Positions 1 through 10,233 are shown, numbered from the stretch's first letter. The stretch is DNA of 46,437 nt from Halalkalibaculum roseum (GCF_011059145.1 NZ_JAALLT010000001.1:901122-947558), one strand, 5' to 3'. A program made the numbers and translations. Notes: generated from the sequence alone by a model not told the origin.

Positions 1-6
1 TAAGAA

Positions 7-97
7 TCCAACTTCTAACTTCCAGCCTATGCTGGCTACGAAGCTTCAGCGTAGTATACCGGCATCCAGCATCCAGCATCCAACCTCCAGCTTCCAC
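7..97. repeat. Degenerate heptamer array with two small hairpins
   Basis: Bases 63-97 are five imperfect 7-base units (CATCCAG, CATCCAG, CATCCAA, CCTCCAG, CTTCCAC). Bases 7-27 hold three further related units of the TCCAACT type. Between them are a perfect 5-bp hairpin (CCAGC/GCTGG, 22-35) and a second 5-bp stem (CTACG/CGTAG, 36-54). The array ends ten bases from the stop codon of the phosphohexomutase gene. It has the same 7-base periodicity as arrays at 4641-4736 and 10234-10404, although the unit sequence differs. No U-run follows, so a simple intrinsic terminator is not supported. Confidence 0.6.
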
Positions 98-106
98 GGC
101 CCAGGA

Positions 107-1843
107 CTACTTCATAAGATCGTCCATCAGGCGGTCAATTTTATCATCCAGTTTTTCACTTAGATCGGTGTAGTCACTTTTGTCCTTCATGTTGGTATTC
201 ACGCTGCAGTAGAACTTGATCTTTGGCTCGGTGCCGGAGGGACGTACCGTAACCATAGACCCGTCTTCGGTGATAAACTGCAGTACATTGGAGGATGGCA
301 GGTCGATCTTTCCGGTTTTCCCGGTACTTATATTTTTCTCTTCGCTTGTTTTATAATCCTTGATGGTTACCACTTGAGATCCTCCCAGTTTAGCAGGCGG
401 ATTGCTGCGGTAGTTTTTCAGCATTTGCTGAATCTCTTCGGCCCCTTTACGACCTTTTTTGTAGATAGAAACCAATTTCTCTCGGAATAAACCGTGCTGC
501 TTATAGATGTCAAGCAGAGCTTCGTACAGGCTGCTTCCTTTGTCTTTATAGTAGGCAGTCATTTCTGCAATAATTACGGAAGAAACAATAGCATCTTTAT
601 CCCGCACATGTTCGCCGATCAAATAACCATAACTCTCTTCGCCGCCGGCAATAAATTGTTTTTTGCCTTCGAGTTTTGTCATCAACTCGCCGATATATTT
701 AAAGCCGGTTAAGGTGTTATAGCAATCAACATCGTAGTAGTCGGCGATGCGATCGATGAGGTAGGTGGTTACAATAGTTTTGACGATATACTCCTTGCCT
801 TTAAGTTTTCCGGCATCTTTCCAGGCTTTGAGCATATAATTAATGATCAAGGTACCCGTCTGATTACCATTGAGAAGGGTCCACTCGTCATTTAAATCTT
901 TCACCGCAATACCCACACGGTCGGCATCGGGATCGGTAGCCATCACCAGTTCGGCATCAATCTCTTTTGCCTTGTCCAGCGCCATAGTCAGCGCCTCTTC
1001 TTCCTCAGGATTAGGGTATTCAACGGTTGGAAAATTACCGTCAAAGGTCATCTGCTCTTTGACCAGTGTTACATTCTCAAACCCATATCTTTTTAGTGCG
1101 GGAGGGGCCAGAACACCTGCTGTTCCGTGAATGGGAGAGAACACAATCTTTAGATCTTTTTGCCGCTCTATGGCATCTCCGGAAACAGAAAGCTTTGCAA
1201 TAGCTTCCAGGTATTTTTCATCGATCTCTTTCCCGATTCGTTCAATCCGCTCTTCTACACCCTCAAACTTGATAGCTCCTACACTGTCAATAGCTTGCAC
1301 TTCTTCCATGACCTGCTTGTCTTGTGGAGATACCAGCTGCCCGCCATCCGAACCGTAGGCTTTAAAACCATTGTATTCTTTTGGGTTGTGGGAAGCGGTG
1401 AGCATCACCCCGCCTTTACATCCGAGTTCGCGTATTGCGAAGGAGAGTTCGGGGGTAGGACGCAGCCCTTCGAACAGGTACACATGAATGCCGTTAGCAG
1501 AAAATATATTGGCAACGGTATGGGCAAGCGTGTCCGAATTGTTGCGGCAGTCATGCGCTATGGCCACCTTGATTTGCTCTTTTGGATATTCCTTCTTCAG
1601 AAAGTTGCTGAATCCCTGGGTAGCCATTCCGAAGGTGTATTTGTTAACCCGGTTTGGACCGACTCCCATGATACCTCGGATTCCGCCGGTACCGAATTCC
1701 AGATCTTTATAAAAAGCATCCGTCAGCTCTTCATATTTTTCCTTATCAAGCATTGACCTTATTTCATTCTTGGTCTGCTGGTCGTAACTACCCTCCAGCC
1801 AATTATTAATTTTATCCTGTATGTTCTGGTCAAGTGCTTTCAT
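107..1843 (-). CDS. Phosphoglucomutase/phosphomannomutase family (alpha-D-phosphohexomutase)
   Basis: This cytosolic enzyme moves phosphate between C1 and C6 of a hexose phosphate (glucose or mannose), feeding glycogen, cell-wall or sugar-nucleotide synthesis. The 578 residues contain all four family signatures: the phosphoserine loop TASHNP (catalytic Ser about 151), the magnesium loop DPDADR (304-309), the sugar-binding GGEESYGY (400-407) and the phosphate-binding RPSGTEP near the C-terminus. Length and motif order match the longer bacterial PgcA/Pgm2-like branch. The ATG at 1843 gives a full N-terminus. It is transcribed away from the porin gene. Which sugar phosphate is preferred cannot be read from the sequence. 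Confidence 0.93.
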   Translation of the reverse strand: MKALDQNIQDKINNWLEGSYDQQTKNEIRSMLDKEKYEELTDAFYKDLEFGTGGIRGIMGVGPNRVNKYTFGMATQGFSNFLKKEYPKEQIKVAIAHDCRNNSDTLAHTVANIFSANGIHVYLFEGLRPTPELSFAIRELGCKGGVMLTASHNPKEYNGFKAYGSDGGQLVSPQDKQVMEEVQAIDSVGAIKFEGVEERIERIGKEIDEKYLEAIAKLSVSGDAIERQKDLKIVFSPIHGTAGVLAPPALKRYGFENVTLVKEQMTFDGNFPTVEYPNPEEEEALTMALDKAKEIDAELVMATDPDADRVGIAVKDLNDEWTLLNGNQTGTLIINYMLKAWKDAGKLKGKEYIVKTIVTTYLIDRIADYYDVDCYNTLTGFKYIGELMTKLEGKKQFIAGGEESYGYLIGEHVRDKDAIVSSVIIAEMTAYYKDKGSSLYEALLDIYKQHGLFREKLVSIYKKGRKGAEEIQQMLKNYRSNPPAKLGGSQVVTIKDYKTSEEKNISTGKTGKIDLPSSNVLQFITEDGSMVTVRPSGTEPKIKFYCSVNTNMKDKSDYTDLSEKLDDKIDRLMDDLMK

Positions 1844-2283
1844 GATGCTTATGGTTAATAAAATTTAAATTGGCTTTCCATAATAAAATCTGGTTGCTCT
1901 CTAGACCTTCAAAAAAATAAAAAAGCTGATATTTTGGAAAAAAGATGCGGATTTATTTTTCCTTTTTATACATGGTATTGGTAAAGCCTTTTTTAACCTG
2001 TCATTAGACACAAAAGGTTCTGATTTGTCTGATCTGTGAGATGTTTTATCTCCGAGGCTCATTTTATATAAACGGAAGGGACCTGCATTCTGTTAGCTTT
2101 TCGGCAGTTGCTAATAAGTCATTTTAACTAGAGTGCAATTTTCAAAACAACGAATCTTGAATTTTCTCTTTAGTTTTTGCTGTTGGAAGTATGGATGCTA
2201 AAGGGGACAAGGATTATATCTTAGTAATATGACTTGCCTATAAAATGAAGTTAAATTTTGATGGAAGTTAATCACACTAATTT
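1844..2283. other. 440-base divergent intergenic region, no gene seen
   Basis: This AT-rich stretch separates the divergently transcribed phosphohexomutase and porin genes and must hold both promoters. I see no ORF with coding character, no strong inverted repeat and no unambiguous promoter consensus. No Shine-Dalgarno sequence precedes the porin ATG. Confidence 0.5.
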
Positions 2284-3579
2284 ATGAAAAACACCTCAAG
2301 AGAATATAACCGGAAGCATAATTTTAAGATATGCCTGTTTCTGATATTCATTTTGGGATACACATACCATCCCCTGGCTCTCGCTCAGAGTAACAGTGCG
2401 GATGAGAAAAATCCGTTCAGGGTTAGTGTAACCTATACGGGTGAATTTTGGGGAAATCTTTCCGGTGGTGTGGAAAGGGGAACTGCCTATTTAGATAATA
2501 TCGATGTAAATCTTGAGATTGATTTCGAGGCTTTACCCCTGGGGCTGGAAGGAACGACCGTCTATATTTACGGGCTGGGAAACCAGGGGAACAGCATCTC
2601 GCAGCTCACCGGAGATTTGCAGGGGTTAAGCAATATTGAAGCACAAAATTCATGGCGTTTCTTTGAAGTTTGGGCTCAGAAGAAATTTTTTCTGGCAAAC
2701 AGTTCTGTACTCGTTGGCTTGTACGATATCAACTCTGAATTTAATGTATTGGAAAGCAGCCTGCTCTTTCTAAACAGTTCTCATGGTCTGGATGCCTCAT
2801 TGGCACTGAGTGGGGTGTTAGGCCCTTCAACTTTTCCATTTACTTCTTTAGGTGGGCGTTTTAAAATAAACCCTTCCGGAGGTTGGGTTTTTAAAGTAGC
2901 TGTACTGGACGGAGTACCATCAAATCCTGCCAATACCCGGGGGACCAAAATATTCTGGAGAGAGGATGACGGACTCTTATATCTTGCTGAACTAGCTCTG
3001 TATTCTATAAAAGGCAATCAATTGGAAAGACGCAGCCGTACCGCACGGCTACAGAGATTGCTGGATCGGGGAGCCGCCGAGAGGGGCGGTTATAAATTTG
3101 CAATAGGGGGATGGGCTTATTCCCAAAGACGTTCGGGTTGGATACAGGATGAGTCAGAAAAGCGTGATTTAGGATTATATGCAATGGGTGAGTATCAAAT
3201 TTATTCGGAACCTGCTGATCCGGTGCAAGGAATAACAGTTTTTGGGAGAGCGAGCATCGCAAATGAACAAATAAACAGGTTAGCCGGATATCTTGGGGGC
3301 GGAATTACCTATAGGGGCTTGATTGACGGTCGATCCCGGGACGATTTGGGATTTTCAGTAGCTCATGCTATTAACAGCTCAGCATATCGGTCGGTCAGCC
3401 TTGAGCTGAATAATCGTCCATCTGAGAGAGCAGAAACAAATTTTGAATTTACCTATCTGGCGGTACTAAACCCATCGGTTAGTGTTCAAGCAGATCTGCA
3501 ATATATCATGAATCCAAATATGGTGCCGGGGACACCTAATTCTCTGGCTGTCGGTGCAAGGATGCTCTTATCATTCTAA
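2284..3579 (+). CDS. OprB-family carbohydrate porin-like outer-membrane protein
   Basis: The protein is predicted to be an outer-membrane beta-barrel for sugar or small-solute uptake. It has 431 residues: an N-terminal signal peptide (basic start, hydrophobic core about 16-34, likely cut after ALA at 32-34), then a body of alternating amphipathic strands. The OprB-type features are a statement-like 'VWAQKKF' strand, the 'VGLYDINSEF' segment, a 'GLDASLALSG' region and a C-terminal residue Phe, as expected for BAM-dependent barrels. Family assignment rests on overall pattern recognition and the substrate is not predictable. It is convergent with lgt; the two stop codons are only 12 bases apart with no visible terminator hairpin. 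Confidence 0.75.
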   Translation: MKNTSREYNRKHNFKICLFLIFILGYTYHPLALAQSNSADEKNPFRVSVTYTGEFWGNLSGGVERGTAYLDNIDVNLEIDFEALPLGLEGTTVYIYGLGNQGNSISQLTGDLQGLSNIEAQNSWRFFEVWAQKKFFLANSSVLVGLYDINSEFNVLESSLLFLNSSHGLDASLALSGVLGPSTFPFTSLGGRFKINPSGGWVFKVAVLDGVPSNPANTRGTKIFWREDDGLLYLAELALYSIKGNQLERRSRTARLQRLLDRGAAERGGYKFAIGGWAYSQRRSGWIQDESEKRDLGLYAMGEYQIYSEPADPVQGITVFGRASIANEQINRLAGYLGGGITYRGLIDGRSRDDLGFSVAHAINSSAYRSVSLELNNRPSERAETNFEFTYLAVLNPSVSVQADLQYIMNPNMVPGTPNSLAVGARMLLSF

Positions 3580-3591
3580 TGGAAGGTGGAT

Positions 3592-4608
3592 TTAATTTCC
3601 CTTTTTCTTCCAGTTTACCTTTTTCCAAACCAGCCAAACGCCTATAGCTACCAGCGGTATGCTTAGCCATTGTCCCATATTGATAGTCCATTCACCTGCA
3701 AATGCAGCCTGATTCACCTTGGTAAATTCCAGGAAGAAACGCCCCCCGAATAACAGCATAAGAAAGAGTCCGAAAATAGATCCTTCCGGCGGCTGTTGTT
3801 CATATCGTTTGTAGATTATCCATAGCAGTGCAAATATCACCAGGCAGAGTATTGCTTCGTATAACATGGTGGGGTGACGTGGAATCATATCCACTTTTTC
3901 AAAGACCACAGCCCAGGGAAGCTCGGTAGGTTTACCGATAATTTCCGAATTCATGAAGTTACCTGTTCGGATCATGGCACCCGCAAAGGCGACTACTATT
4001 ACTACTCGATCGGCCAGCCAGAGAAAACTCATTTTTGGCACTTTCTTCACGTAGAGGTACATGGCCAGGATGATTCCGATGGCGGCACCATGGCTTGCCA
4101 GTCCACCCCGCCATATGGCAATGATCTGCGAAGGGTTACGAAGGTAGTACCCAAGGTCATAAAAGATTACGTGTCCCAGTCGTGCGCCTACAACCGTGGC
4201 TATCAGTACATAGAGCAGCAATTTGTCGAGTTCCTCCATGGTCCTGCCGGCCGCTATGTACATTTGGCGCATCAGGAAAAAACCGACGACGAACGACCCC
4301 ATAAATAGGAATCCGTACCAACGTGGTTCTATGGGACCGATTTGATCTATGGTCGGTGAGGGTAAAATGAGGAAGATCAGTTGCCCACCGATGAGTGCTC
4401 CCAGTCCAAGCAACAGTACTTTCCAGGCAGGGGGTTCTTTTGTTTCTTCGTATTTGCTTGATTCAGGGACCATCTTTGAAAAGCCCCAGAAAAAGACCAC
4501 AACGGCGAGGACTATTCCCCAAATAGCTAATGGAAATGGAAGATCAATGGTACCGAGGCTGAATGCTATCGGATCACCGTCCCAGATAAAATAATTGTTT
4601 GGTTGCAT
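3592..4608 (-). CDS. lgt: Prolipoprotein diacylglyceryl transferase
   Basis: Lgt transfers diacylglycerol from phosphatidylglycerol to the lipobox cysteine of prolipoproteins in the inner membrane. The 338-residue protein has about seven or eight hydrophobic segments and the family hallmarks: ARLGHVIFYD (142-151), the signature RGGLASHGA (167-175) with the essential His, the Arg/Asn-rich GAMIRTGNFMNSE (210-222), and RHPTMLYE (244-251). It is about 60 residues longer than the E. coli enzyme, mostly from an extra hydrophobic N-terminal portion and a linker. It lies downstream of cysS on the same strand, separated by a heptamer repeat array that may uncouple the two. Confidence 0.95.
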   Translation of the reverse strand: MQPNNYFIWDGDPIAFSLGTIDLPFPLAIWGIVLAVVVFFWGFSKMVPESSKYEETKEPPAWKVLLLGLGALIGGQLIFLILPSPTIDQIGPIEPRWYGFLFMGSFVVGFFLMRQMYIAAGRTMEELDKLLLYVLIATVVGARLGHVIFYDLGYYLRNPSQIIAIWRGGLASHGAAIGIILAMYLYVKKVPKMSFLWLADRVVIVVAFAGAMIRTGNFMNSEIIGKPTELPWAVVFEKVDMIPRHPTMLYEAILCLVIFALLWIIYKRYEQQPPEGSIFGLFLMLLFGGRFFLEFTKVNQAAFAGEWTINMGQWLSIPLVAIGVWLVWKKVNWKKKGN

Positions 4609-4640
4609 CTAGTAATGTTGTGTGAATATTTTTTTGTCGT

Positions 4641-4736
4641 GAGTAGATAGCCATGAGTCTTGAGTCTTGAGTCTTGAGTAATGAGTGAAAATTTAGCTTC
4701 AGTTTAGTACTCACGACTCAAGACTCACAACTAAAA
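4641..4736. repeat. Inverted heptamer array between cysS and lgt
   Basis: The left half (4655-4689) is five 7-base units: GAGTCTT three times, then GAGTAAT and GAGTGAA. After a 19-base spacer the right half (4709-4736) is four units: ACTCACG, ACTCAAG, ACTCACA, ACTAAAA. The right half is the reverse complement of the left unit, so the two halves can pair (at least the 11 bases of GAGTCTTGAGT). The array stops one base before the cysS stop codon. In transcribed RNA it would fold between cysS and lgt, so a termination or mRNA-processing role is possible but untested. Confidence 0.75.
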
Positions 4737-4737
4737 A

Positions 4738-6186
4738 TCATTTAATCTTAAAATCGGTGCCTTCAGGTGAATCCATCAGCTCAATGCCTATATCATTCAG
4801 GCGGTCGCGGATGGCATCGGCAAGCTCAAAGTTTTTGTTATCTCTTGCCCTGCTCCTGAGTTCGATAAGCAGCCTGACCAGTTCTCCAGTTTTATCGTCG
4901 CCTGAGGCCTTCTCTTCTTCGGGCCAGATGCCCAGCACTCCATCCACAAACTCCTCCAGATAAGTGCTGATATCGTCAAGATTTTCAGGCGTTTGATTCT
5001 GGTTGATTTGCTTTCGCAGTTTTTTCAGTTCTTCAAAAAGGATGGCAATGGCCTGAGCCGAGTTGAAATCATCATTTAGCTTGCTCTCCAGATTCTCCCT
5101 GAGACTGTCTACATCATAGGCATCGCCCTGACCCGGTTCGGTTTGCCGGATCAGACGAATGATATCCTGTAAATTTCTGAGTCCGGATTCCGCGCCGTTC
5201 AGGGCTTCCTCAGAAAAGTCAGTTGTACTGCGGTAATGGCTCTGCAGCAAAAAGAAGCGAATGACTTGAGGGTCCCAGGCTCTGCTGAGCAGCTCATGGT
5301 CTCCTCTGAAAAATTCATCCAGGGAGATGGCATTGCCCAGCGACTTGCCCATCTTCTGACCCTCCAGGGTTACCATATTGTTGTGCATCCAGTAATTGGC
5401 GAAAGGCTTATTGTAAGCGCCTTCGCTCTGGGCGATCTCGCATTCGTGATGAGGAAACTGGTTATCAAGACCACCACCGTGTATATCGAAATGTTCTCCC
5501 AGATATTTGGTAGACATTGCTGAGCACTCTACGTGCCAACCGGGATAACCTTCACCCCATGGAGAGGGCCATCTCATAATATGTCCTTCTTCGGCGCGCT
5601 TCCAGAGGGCAAAATCTTCCGGTGATTTTTTATCAGATGCAGTTTCAATGCGTGAGCCGCTTTCAAGCTCCTCGACCGACCTCCCGCTTAGTTTGCCGTA
5701 ATCTTTATTCGAAGAGACATCAAAGTACACATTTCCGTCGGTAACATAAGCGTGATCATTTTCAATGAGCTTTTTTACCATCTCAATCTGTTCGATGATA
5801 TGTCCGGTAGCCCGTGGGGAGATATCGGGGCGCAGTACCTGCAGCTTGTCCATATCCCGGAAGTAGTTATAGGTGTACTTTTCGGCAATCTCCATGGGTT
5901 CCAGCTTCTCCTTCCGGGCCTGCTTTTCAAGCTTGTCTTCTCCCTGATCGGCATCATCGGTGAGATGCCCCACGTCGGTAATATTTTGCACATAACGGAC
6001 ATTATATCCCAGGTATCGCAGGTAACGTATAACCAGGTCAAAGGATACATAGCTTTTGGCGTGACCGAGATGCGGATCGCCGTATACTGTCGGGCCACAC
6101 ACATAGATGCCTACAAAGCCTTTTTCAATGGGTTCGAATTTCTCCTTTTCTCTCGAAAGGGTGTTGTAGATATGTAAATCGTCCAT
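4738..6186 (-). CDS. cysS: Cysteinyl-tRNA synthetase
   Basis: This class I aminoacyl-tRNA synthetase charges tRNA-Cys. The 482-residue length is standard. The zinc site that discriminates cysteine is intact: Cys30 (YVCGPTVY), Cys221 (VECSAMS), His246 and Glu250. The HIGH motif reads HLGH (39-42) and the KMSKS loop reads KMGKS (278-282). The C-terminal helical anticodon-binding region is complete. A strong ribosome binding site (GGAGG, ten bases upstream) fixes the ATG at 6186. It sits downstream of the AsmA-like gene on the same strand. Confidence 0.97.
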   Translation of the reverse strand: MDDLHIYNTLSREKEKFEPIEKGFVGIYVCGPTVYGDPHLGHAKSYVSFDLVIRYLRYLGYNVRYVQNITDVGHLTDDADQGEDKLEKQARKEKLEPMEIAEKYTYNYFRDMDKLQVLRPDISPRATGHIIEQIEMVKKLIENDHAYVTDGNVYFDVSSNKDYGKLSGRSVEELESGSRIETASDKKSPEDFALWKRAEEGHIMRWPSPWGEGYPGWHVECSAMSTKYLGEHFDIHGGGLDNQFPHHECEIAQSEGAYNKPFANYWMHNNMVTLEGQKMGKSLGNAISLDEFFRGDHELLSRAWDPQVIRFFLLQSHYRSTTDFSEEALNGAESGLRNLQDIIRLIRQTEPGQGDAYDVDSLRENLESKLNDDFNSAQAIAILFEELKKLRKQINQNQTPENLDDISTYLEEFVDGVLGIWPEEEKASGDDKTGELVRLLIELRSRARDNKNFELADAIRDRLNDIGIELMDSPEGTDFKIK

Positions 6187-6196
6187 TTAGCGGTAT

Positions 6197-6201
6197 CCTC
6201 C
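6197..6201 (-). promoter_or_regulatory. Ribosome binding site of cysS
   Basis: Read on the minus strand this is GGAGG, ten bases before the ATG of cysS. It supports the chosen start and is notable because most genes in this window lack a recognisable Shine-Dalgarno sequence. Confidence 0.7.
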
Positions 6202-6300
6202 AGTTAACAGTCGAAAAAGCTTCATTCAAAAAAACAATCTGCGCAAAGATACAATCTTAAGTGCTCAGTGTACAGTTGTTTAAACCACGGCACAGGTACC

Positions 6301-9300
6301 CTAGCCATCCCCAAAAATTTTCTTTAATGCATTGCCGGCTTTGTCCTTTAGATATTTCTGAATAATTGGTTTGATGACCTCTTCGTCCGGTTTTACGTTG
6401 AGATTGTTGAGTGTGCCGGTCACTCTCAAAGGCATCATGATGGTTCCGTTTTCCTGGGTGAGGGCTTCTGTAGCCTGTGTGGTTAGAATAGCTGAAATTC
6501 CCTTCTTAAATCTCGGAGGAAGCAGGAGCTTCATCTGGTAATTGACTTGCTGGCTGACCAGGTGCTGGGTACCGTTCAGTTCCAAACCGACGTCGCTGCT
6601 GGTGAGCCTTAGGTCTTTAAGAGTGAGTACGGTGTCACTCACCGTGTAGGTACTTTCCCATTCATCAAGTGATACGCTCTCCAATTCCTGAGCCTTGAGC
6701 ATGGAAGCAATACGCAACTGTAGGGGATGATTCTTGAGCCTGGACTTTGTCATACCAAAATTCCCGTCCATTTTCGTAGTGCCGATTATCGGATCCAGGA
6801 ACCGGTTGAGCGCCGAATAGTACTGAAGGTCACTGCTGAACGCTCCGGAAATATACTCGTGAATTCTGCTTTTTTTACCCAGTACTTTGTACTCTTCGAA
6901 AAATCTCTCGGCACGTACACCCTGCAGGGAACCGTTGAAAGTAATCATGGTACTGTCAGGTTGCGGAACATCCCAGGTAAGAGAACCTGTGGCTTTTCCT
7001 TCAAACATCTCGGCAGCTGCCTCATTCAATTCTATCTGTGTGGGAGTAGTGCTTGCCTGGGCTTTCAGGTTTCGAATATTGACACCGGTTATCAGCATAC
7101 GGTCAATATTGGCAGTTACCGAACTATTAAGATCAGGCAGTTCAATCAGTACCGGTTCATCAGCTCCTGTGGTATCACTCCAGTCAATAATCTCATCTAC
7201 ATGAAGAAATTGGCTGTAATAGCTTCCTTTAAGTAGGGGAGTGGTATTCCTGTCACTTTTCTCTTTAAGGTATTCACGGTAATTCTCAAGTGACCCGCTG
7301 AGAAGCATGTCGGAGTTACCAAAATTAAATGACAGTGAGTCAAGGTTTGCTGAGGAAGGGGTAAGCCTCATTACCCCATTAAGATCGGTAATAGGATGTA
7401 CGAAATCTTCACCGTCCATATTCATATTATCAATATTCAGGCTGCCATTGAAGGCCATTTCAGCAGGAGTATCCGGACGCCCCTGTGTCCGTAAATTTAC
7501 CCTTGCAGTACCATCCAGGCGGTTTATGGTCGGTTCGAGATTATAATAGTTGGTAATCTGGTTCAGCATGGCAAAACCTTCCAGTTTCAGATCGATGGAG
7601 CGGTCTTCGCCCAGATAATTGGTGATCAGGCCGCCCATTTTGAGATTGTTTTCACCGCTTCTGAAACTGGCTTCCACGATGGTCATCTTTGCACCCTCGA
7701 GTACCGATTCAAAGGTTATATCGCGGAGTGGATTCCCGAGTGGTTTGTAAAAGAGAAATCCGTTTTTAAGAGTGATGCTTCCGCTCTTTACCGATCGCTC
7801 AATCTGGTCGGCTTTCCCATCCAATGTTGCTTGTGCTGTAAGAATACCGTTCATCTCTAGGGTATCTTCACTGATAGGGTAGAAATCTTTAAGGGAGGCC
7901 AGGTCAAATCTCAGGTTAGTATCCAAATTGATGGTTCTATTGGCCTCCTGTAGGGGTTGCCTCACAGAACCTTTCATGGAAAAAGTATTGGGTGCAGCTG
8001 CCAAGTCAAAGCGGTTTATGGTAACAAGATCCTGGTTAGCTTTAGCATCGACATTGATATCCTGGATGGCTTTAGGAACCCCGCTGTACTTAAGCGTGCC
8101 GTTTGACAGGCGAAGGTCAGCATTAAATGTTGCCGCTTCCGGCTTAGCTCTGTTTCCCTGTCCGGTGGCGTTTAAATTCATCTGCCCACTCATATCTTCA
8201 ATATCGAACTGTCCGATATCATAAAAACTGCTGATGGTTGCTAAGTCAACATCACTTTTGATATCAAAGCTGAAGGCGCCGTTCTCCTCTAGCGGCTTTT
8301 GAAGATTTCCGCTGCCTGATATAGCGTTCGAGCCGGCTTTTGCATTCAGGTTCTCAATAGTAAGCTCATCGTTGGATGCCTTGGCGTTGAGTTGAATATT
8401 TTCTATTGCCTGCGGAAGGTCAGGATTTTTCAAATACCCATTTTCAACCATAATGGACGCGCTGAAACGAGGGAGTTGTTCTGAGTTTAGCGCCCCGTTA
8501 ATAGTACCCTGCATAGCCAGCGAGCCTCTTGTTTCCAGCTCTTCTACCTGTTCCTGATATTGGGCCGGTACCAGACGGAGAAGTTCACCGAAATTATCCG
8601 AGGAGGTATTGAAATTGAGGTCTACGCTTGTAGTGTTGCTCCAATCGGATATTGAACCTGAAAGATCCAGTGCAAGACCACGGATAGAAAAAGTCCCGGA
8701 ACTCAGATTTACAATTTCCTTTTCCAGGTCAATTGTGGATGTTTGCGATAGACTGAGAGGCAACCCTCTGGCATAACTAGTATTGTCGACCGTGGCAGAC
8801 AGACCGCCCAGTTCCAGGTCAACGGTACTTTCGATCAGTTCGGCATAGCGTAATGAGATCGTAGCGTTCAGATCCTGAAAGCGAAGGTCAGTCGCCGATG
8901 TTTCGTCAACATAACCAAACTGACCGTTGATGACTTCAAAATAGGGGATATTTACGGCATAACCGGAAGCTGTAGTATCATCTTCGGTTTCCGTTTCAAA
9001 CAAAAAATCAATATTGGTGGTGCTGTCGGGGTATACCTGGTAGGTAAATTTCGGGTTGTCCAGAATGATTTCGTTGATGCTGATTTCGTTGCCGAATAGG
9101 GAAAATAGCTTAACACCGACCACGAGTTCGTCAAGCGACATGAGCGTGTCATCCGGACTTTCACCGGGGACGCTCATTCTGGAGATGCTCAGTCCCGGTT
9201 GGGGGAAGGTACTGAAAAAAGTAAGTGACATGGATTCTACCTGTACGTCACGGCCAACAGCTTCGTTGACGTATGGCATCACCGTTTTCTGAAGGCGCGC

Positions 9301-9384
9301 ATCGGTGAAATAAATATTTAATCCCAGAATGACTAGTAAAAGAAATGCCAGGATACCTCCTGCAATTCTCAAAAATGTTTTCAT
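6301..9384 (-). CDS. AsmA-like family protein (TamB/AsmA-type envelope protein)
   Basis: A 1027-residue protein with one N-terminal membrane anchor (about 5-26) followed by a very long, beta-rich periplasmic region. The region after the anchor (TDARLQKTVMPYVNEAVGRDV) resembles the start of AsmA proteins. The body has repeated strand patterns of the 'L.L.NG.L...' type, and a C-terminal AsmA-like block with RITGTL-like strands follows (around 860-1010). Members of this family form hydrophobic grooves thought to bridge inner and outer membranes and to move phospholipids outward. The function here is inferred from the family only. It is upstream of cysS and divergent from pcm. Confidence 0.82.
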   Translation of the reverse strand: MKTFLRIAGGILAFLLLVILGLNIYFTDARLQKTVMPYVNEAVGRDVQVESMSLTFFSTFPQPGLSISRMSVPGESPDDTLMSLDELVVGVKLFSLFGNEISINEIILDNPKFTYQVYPDSTTNIDFLFETETEDDTTASGYAVNIPYFEVINGQFGYVDETSATDLRFQDLNATISLRYAELIESTVDLELGGLSATVDNTSYARGLPLSLSQTSTIDLEKEIVNLSSGTFSIRGLALDLSGSISDWSNTTSVDLNFNTSSDNFGELLRLVPAQYQEQVEELETRGSLAMQGTINGALNSEQLPRFSASIMVENGYLKNPDLPQAIENIQLNAKASNDELTIENLNAKAGSNAISGSGNLQKPLEENGAFSFDIKSDVDLATISSFYDIGQFDIEDMSGQMNLNATGQGNRAKPEAATFNADLRLSNGTLKYSGVPKAIQDINVDAKANQDLVTINRFDLAAAPNTFSMKGSVRQPLQEANRTINLDTNLRFDLASLKDFYPISEDTLEMNGILTAQATLDGKADQIERSVKSGSITLKNGFLFYKPLGNPLRDITFESVLEGAKMTIVEASFRSGENNLKMGGLITNYLGEDRSIDLKLEGFAMLNQITNYYNLEPTINRLDGTARVNLRTQGRPDTPAEMAFNGSLNIDNMNMDGEDFVHPITDLNGVMRLTPSSANLDSLSFNFGNSDMLLSGSLENYREYLKEKSDRNTTPLLKGSYYSQFLHVDEIIDWSDTTGADEPVLIELPDLNSSVTANIDRMLITGVNIRNLKAQASTTPTQIELNEAAAEMFEGKATGSLTWDVPQPDSTMITFNGSLQGVRAERFFEEYKVLGKKSRIHEYISGAFSSDLQYYSALNRFLDPIIGTTKMDGNFGMTKSRLKNHPLQLRIASMLKAQELESVSLDEWESTYTVSDTVLTLKDLRLTSSDVGLELNGTQHLVSQQVNYQMKLLLPPRFKKGISAILTTQATEALTQENGTIMMPLRVTGTLNNLNVKPDEEVIKPIIQKYLKDKAGNALKKIFGDG

Positions 9385-9545
9385 AGATGAATGACTGATT
9401 CTCTTTAGAAATAATATACGTTAAAGTACCAACTTTTAAATGGTAACCAGTTAATTTAAGTCCAAATAATTGATACAAGTTCCTTAAGTTTGCAGTTGGA
9501 GCAGCTTTGCTCCGTTCAAATACTGAAAAGTTTTAAAATCACAAT

Positions 9546-10232
9546 ATGTTGAGCTGGAATTCGGACAAATCGGGTAAAAGGGATTTGAAATTCAAAAAAC
9601 GCCGCCAAAAACTGGTGGACACGCTCAGGGATAAGGGTATACAAGACGAAAGGGTCTTGGAGGCTTTTAATATGGTACCTCGGCATGAATTTATTGATAC
9701 CGCACTGGAAGACCGTGCCTACAAAGATACGGCACTTCCTATTGGTAAAGATCAGACCATTTCCCAGCCCTACACTGTGGCTCGGCAGACCGAACTGCTT
9801 GAAATAATGCCAGGTGAAAAAGTACTTGAAATAGGCACCGGATCGGGTTACCAGGCAGCAATCTTGTGTGAATTGGGAACAACCGTTTACAGTATTGAAC
9901 GGCACGAAGAATTGTATGAAAGAGCCAGGGCAATTTTGAAAAAACTGGGGTACCGTGTCCATCAGAAGCTTGGCGACGGCACCTTGGGGTGGTCGGCCTA
10001 CGCACCTTATGATGCCATAGTAGTTACTGCGGGGGCTCCTGTGGTACCTGAAGACCTGGTAGAACAGCTACAAATAAATGGGCGCCTGGTGGTTCCTGTA
10101 GGGGGAGCCCAAAAACAGGAGATGCAGCGCATTATTAAAATAAGGGAAGGAGAGTTTGAGAAGGAGACCTATCATGACTTTAAGTTTGTGCCACTCATAG
10201 GAAAGAAGGGGTGGAAGGGAGAGGATGATTAG
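9546..10232 (+). CDS. pcm: Protein-L-isoaspartate O-methyltransferase
   Basis: Pcm uses S-adenosylmethionine to methylate isoaspartyl residues in damaged proteins and so starts their repair in the cytosol. The 228-residue protein has the family motifs: the substrate-side TISQPYTVA (71-79), the SAM-binding loop VLEIGTGSGYQ (93-103), the following acidic SIERHEEL, and the post-motif segment PYDAIVVTAGAP. The ATG at 9546 gives a short basic N-terminal extension typical of Bacteroidota members. A TAAGTTTG at 9485-9492 matches the Bacteroidota -7 promoter pattern TAnnTTTG, but no clear -33 element accompanies it. A small 6-bp hairpin (9498-9513) lies in the leader. Confidence 0.95.
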   Translation: MLSWNSDKSGKRDLKFKKRRQKLVDTLRDKGIQDERVLEAFNMVPRHEFIDTALEDRAYKDTALPIGKDQTISQPYTVARQTELLEIMPGEKVLEIGTGSGYQAAILCELGTTVYSIERHEELYERARAILKKLGYRVHQKLGDGTLGWSAYAPYDAIVVTAGAPVVPEDLVEQLQINGRLVVPVGGAQKQEMQRIIKIREGEFEKETYHDFKFVPLIGKKGWKGEDD

Positions 10233-10233
10233 C

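Noticed and set aside
4641-4736. Possible CRISPR-like array
   Set aside because: Units are 7 bases with no spacers and no cas genes nearby; this is a short tandem repeat.
5752-6177. Long open frames opposite cysS and the kinase genes
   Set aside because: They lie antisense to genes with intact family motifs and are explained as shadows of the real reading frames.
6882-6892. GTAC-TTT-GTAC inside the AsmA-like gene
   Set aside because: Spacer is three rather than four bases and the site is deep within a coding region with no promoter context.
9498-9513. 6-bp hairpin in the pcm leader as a riboswitch or terminator
   Set aside because: Too small, with no U-run and no recognisable aptamer features.
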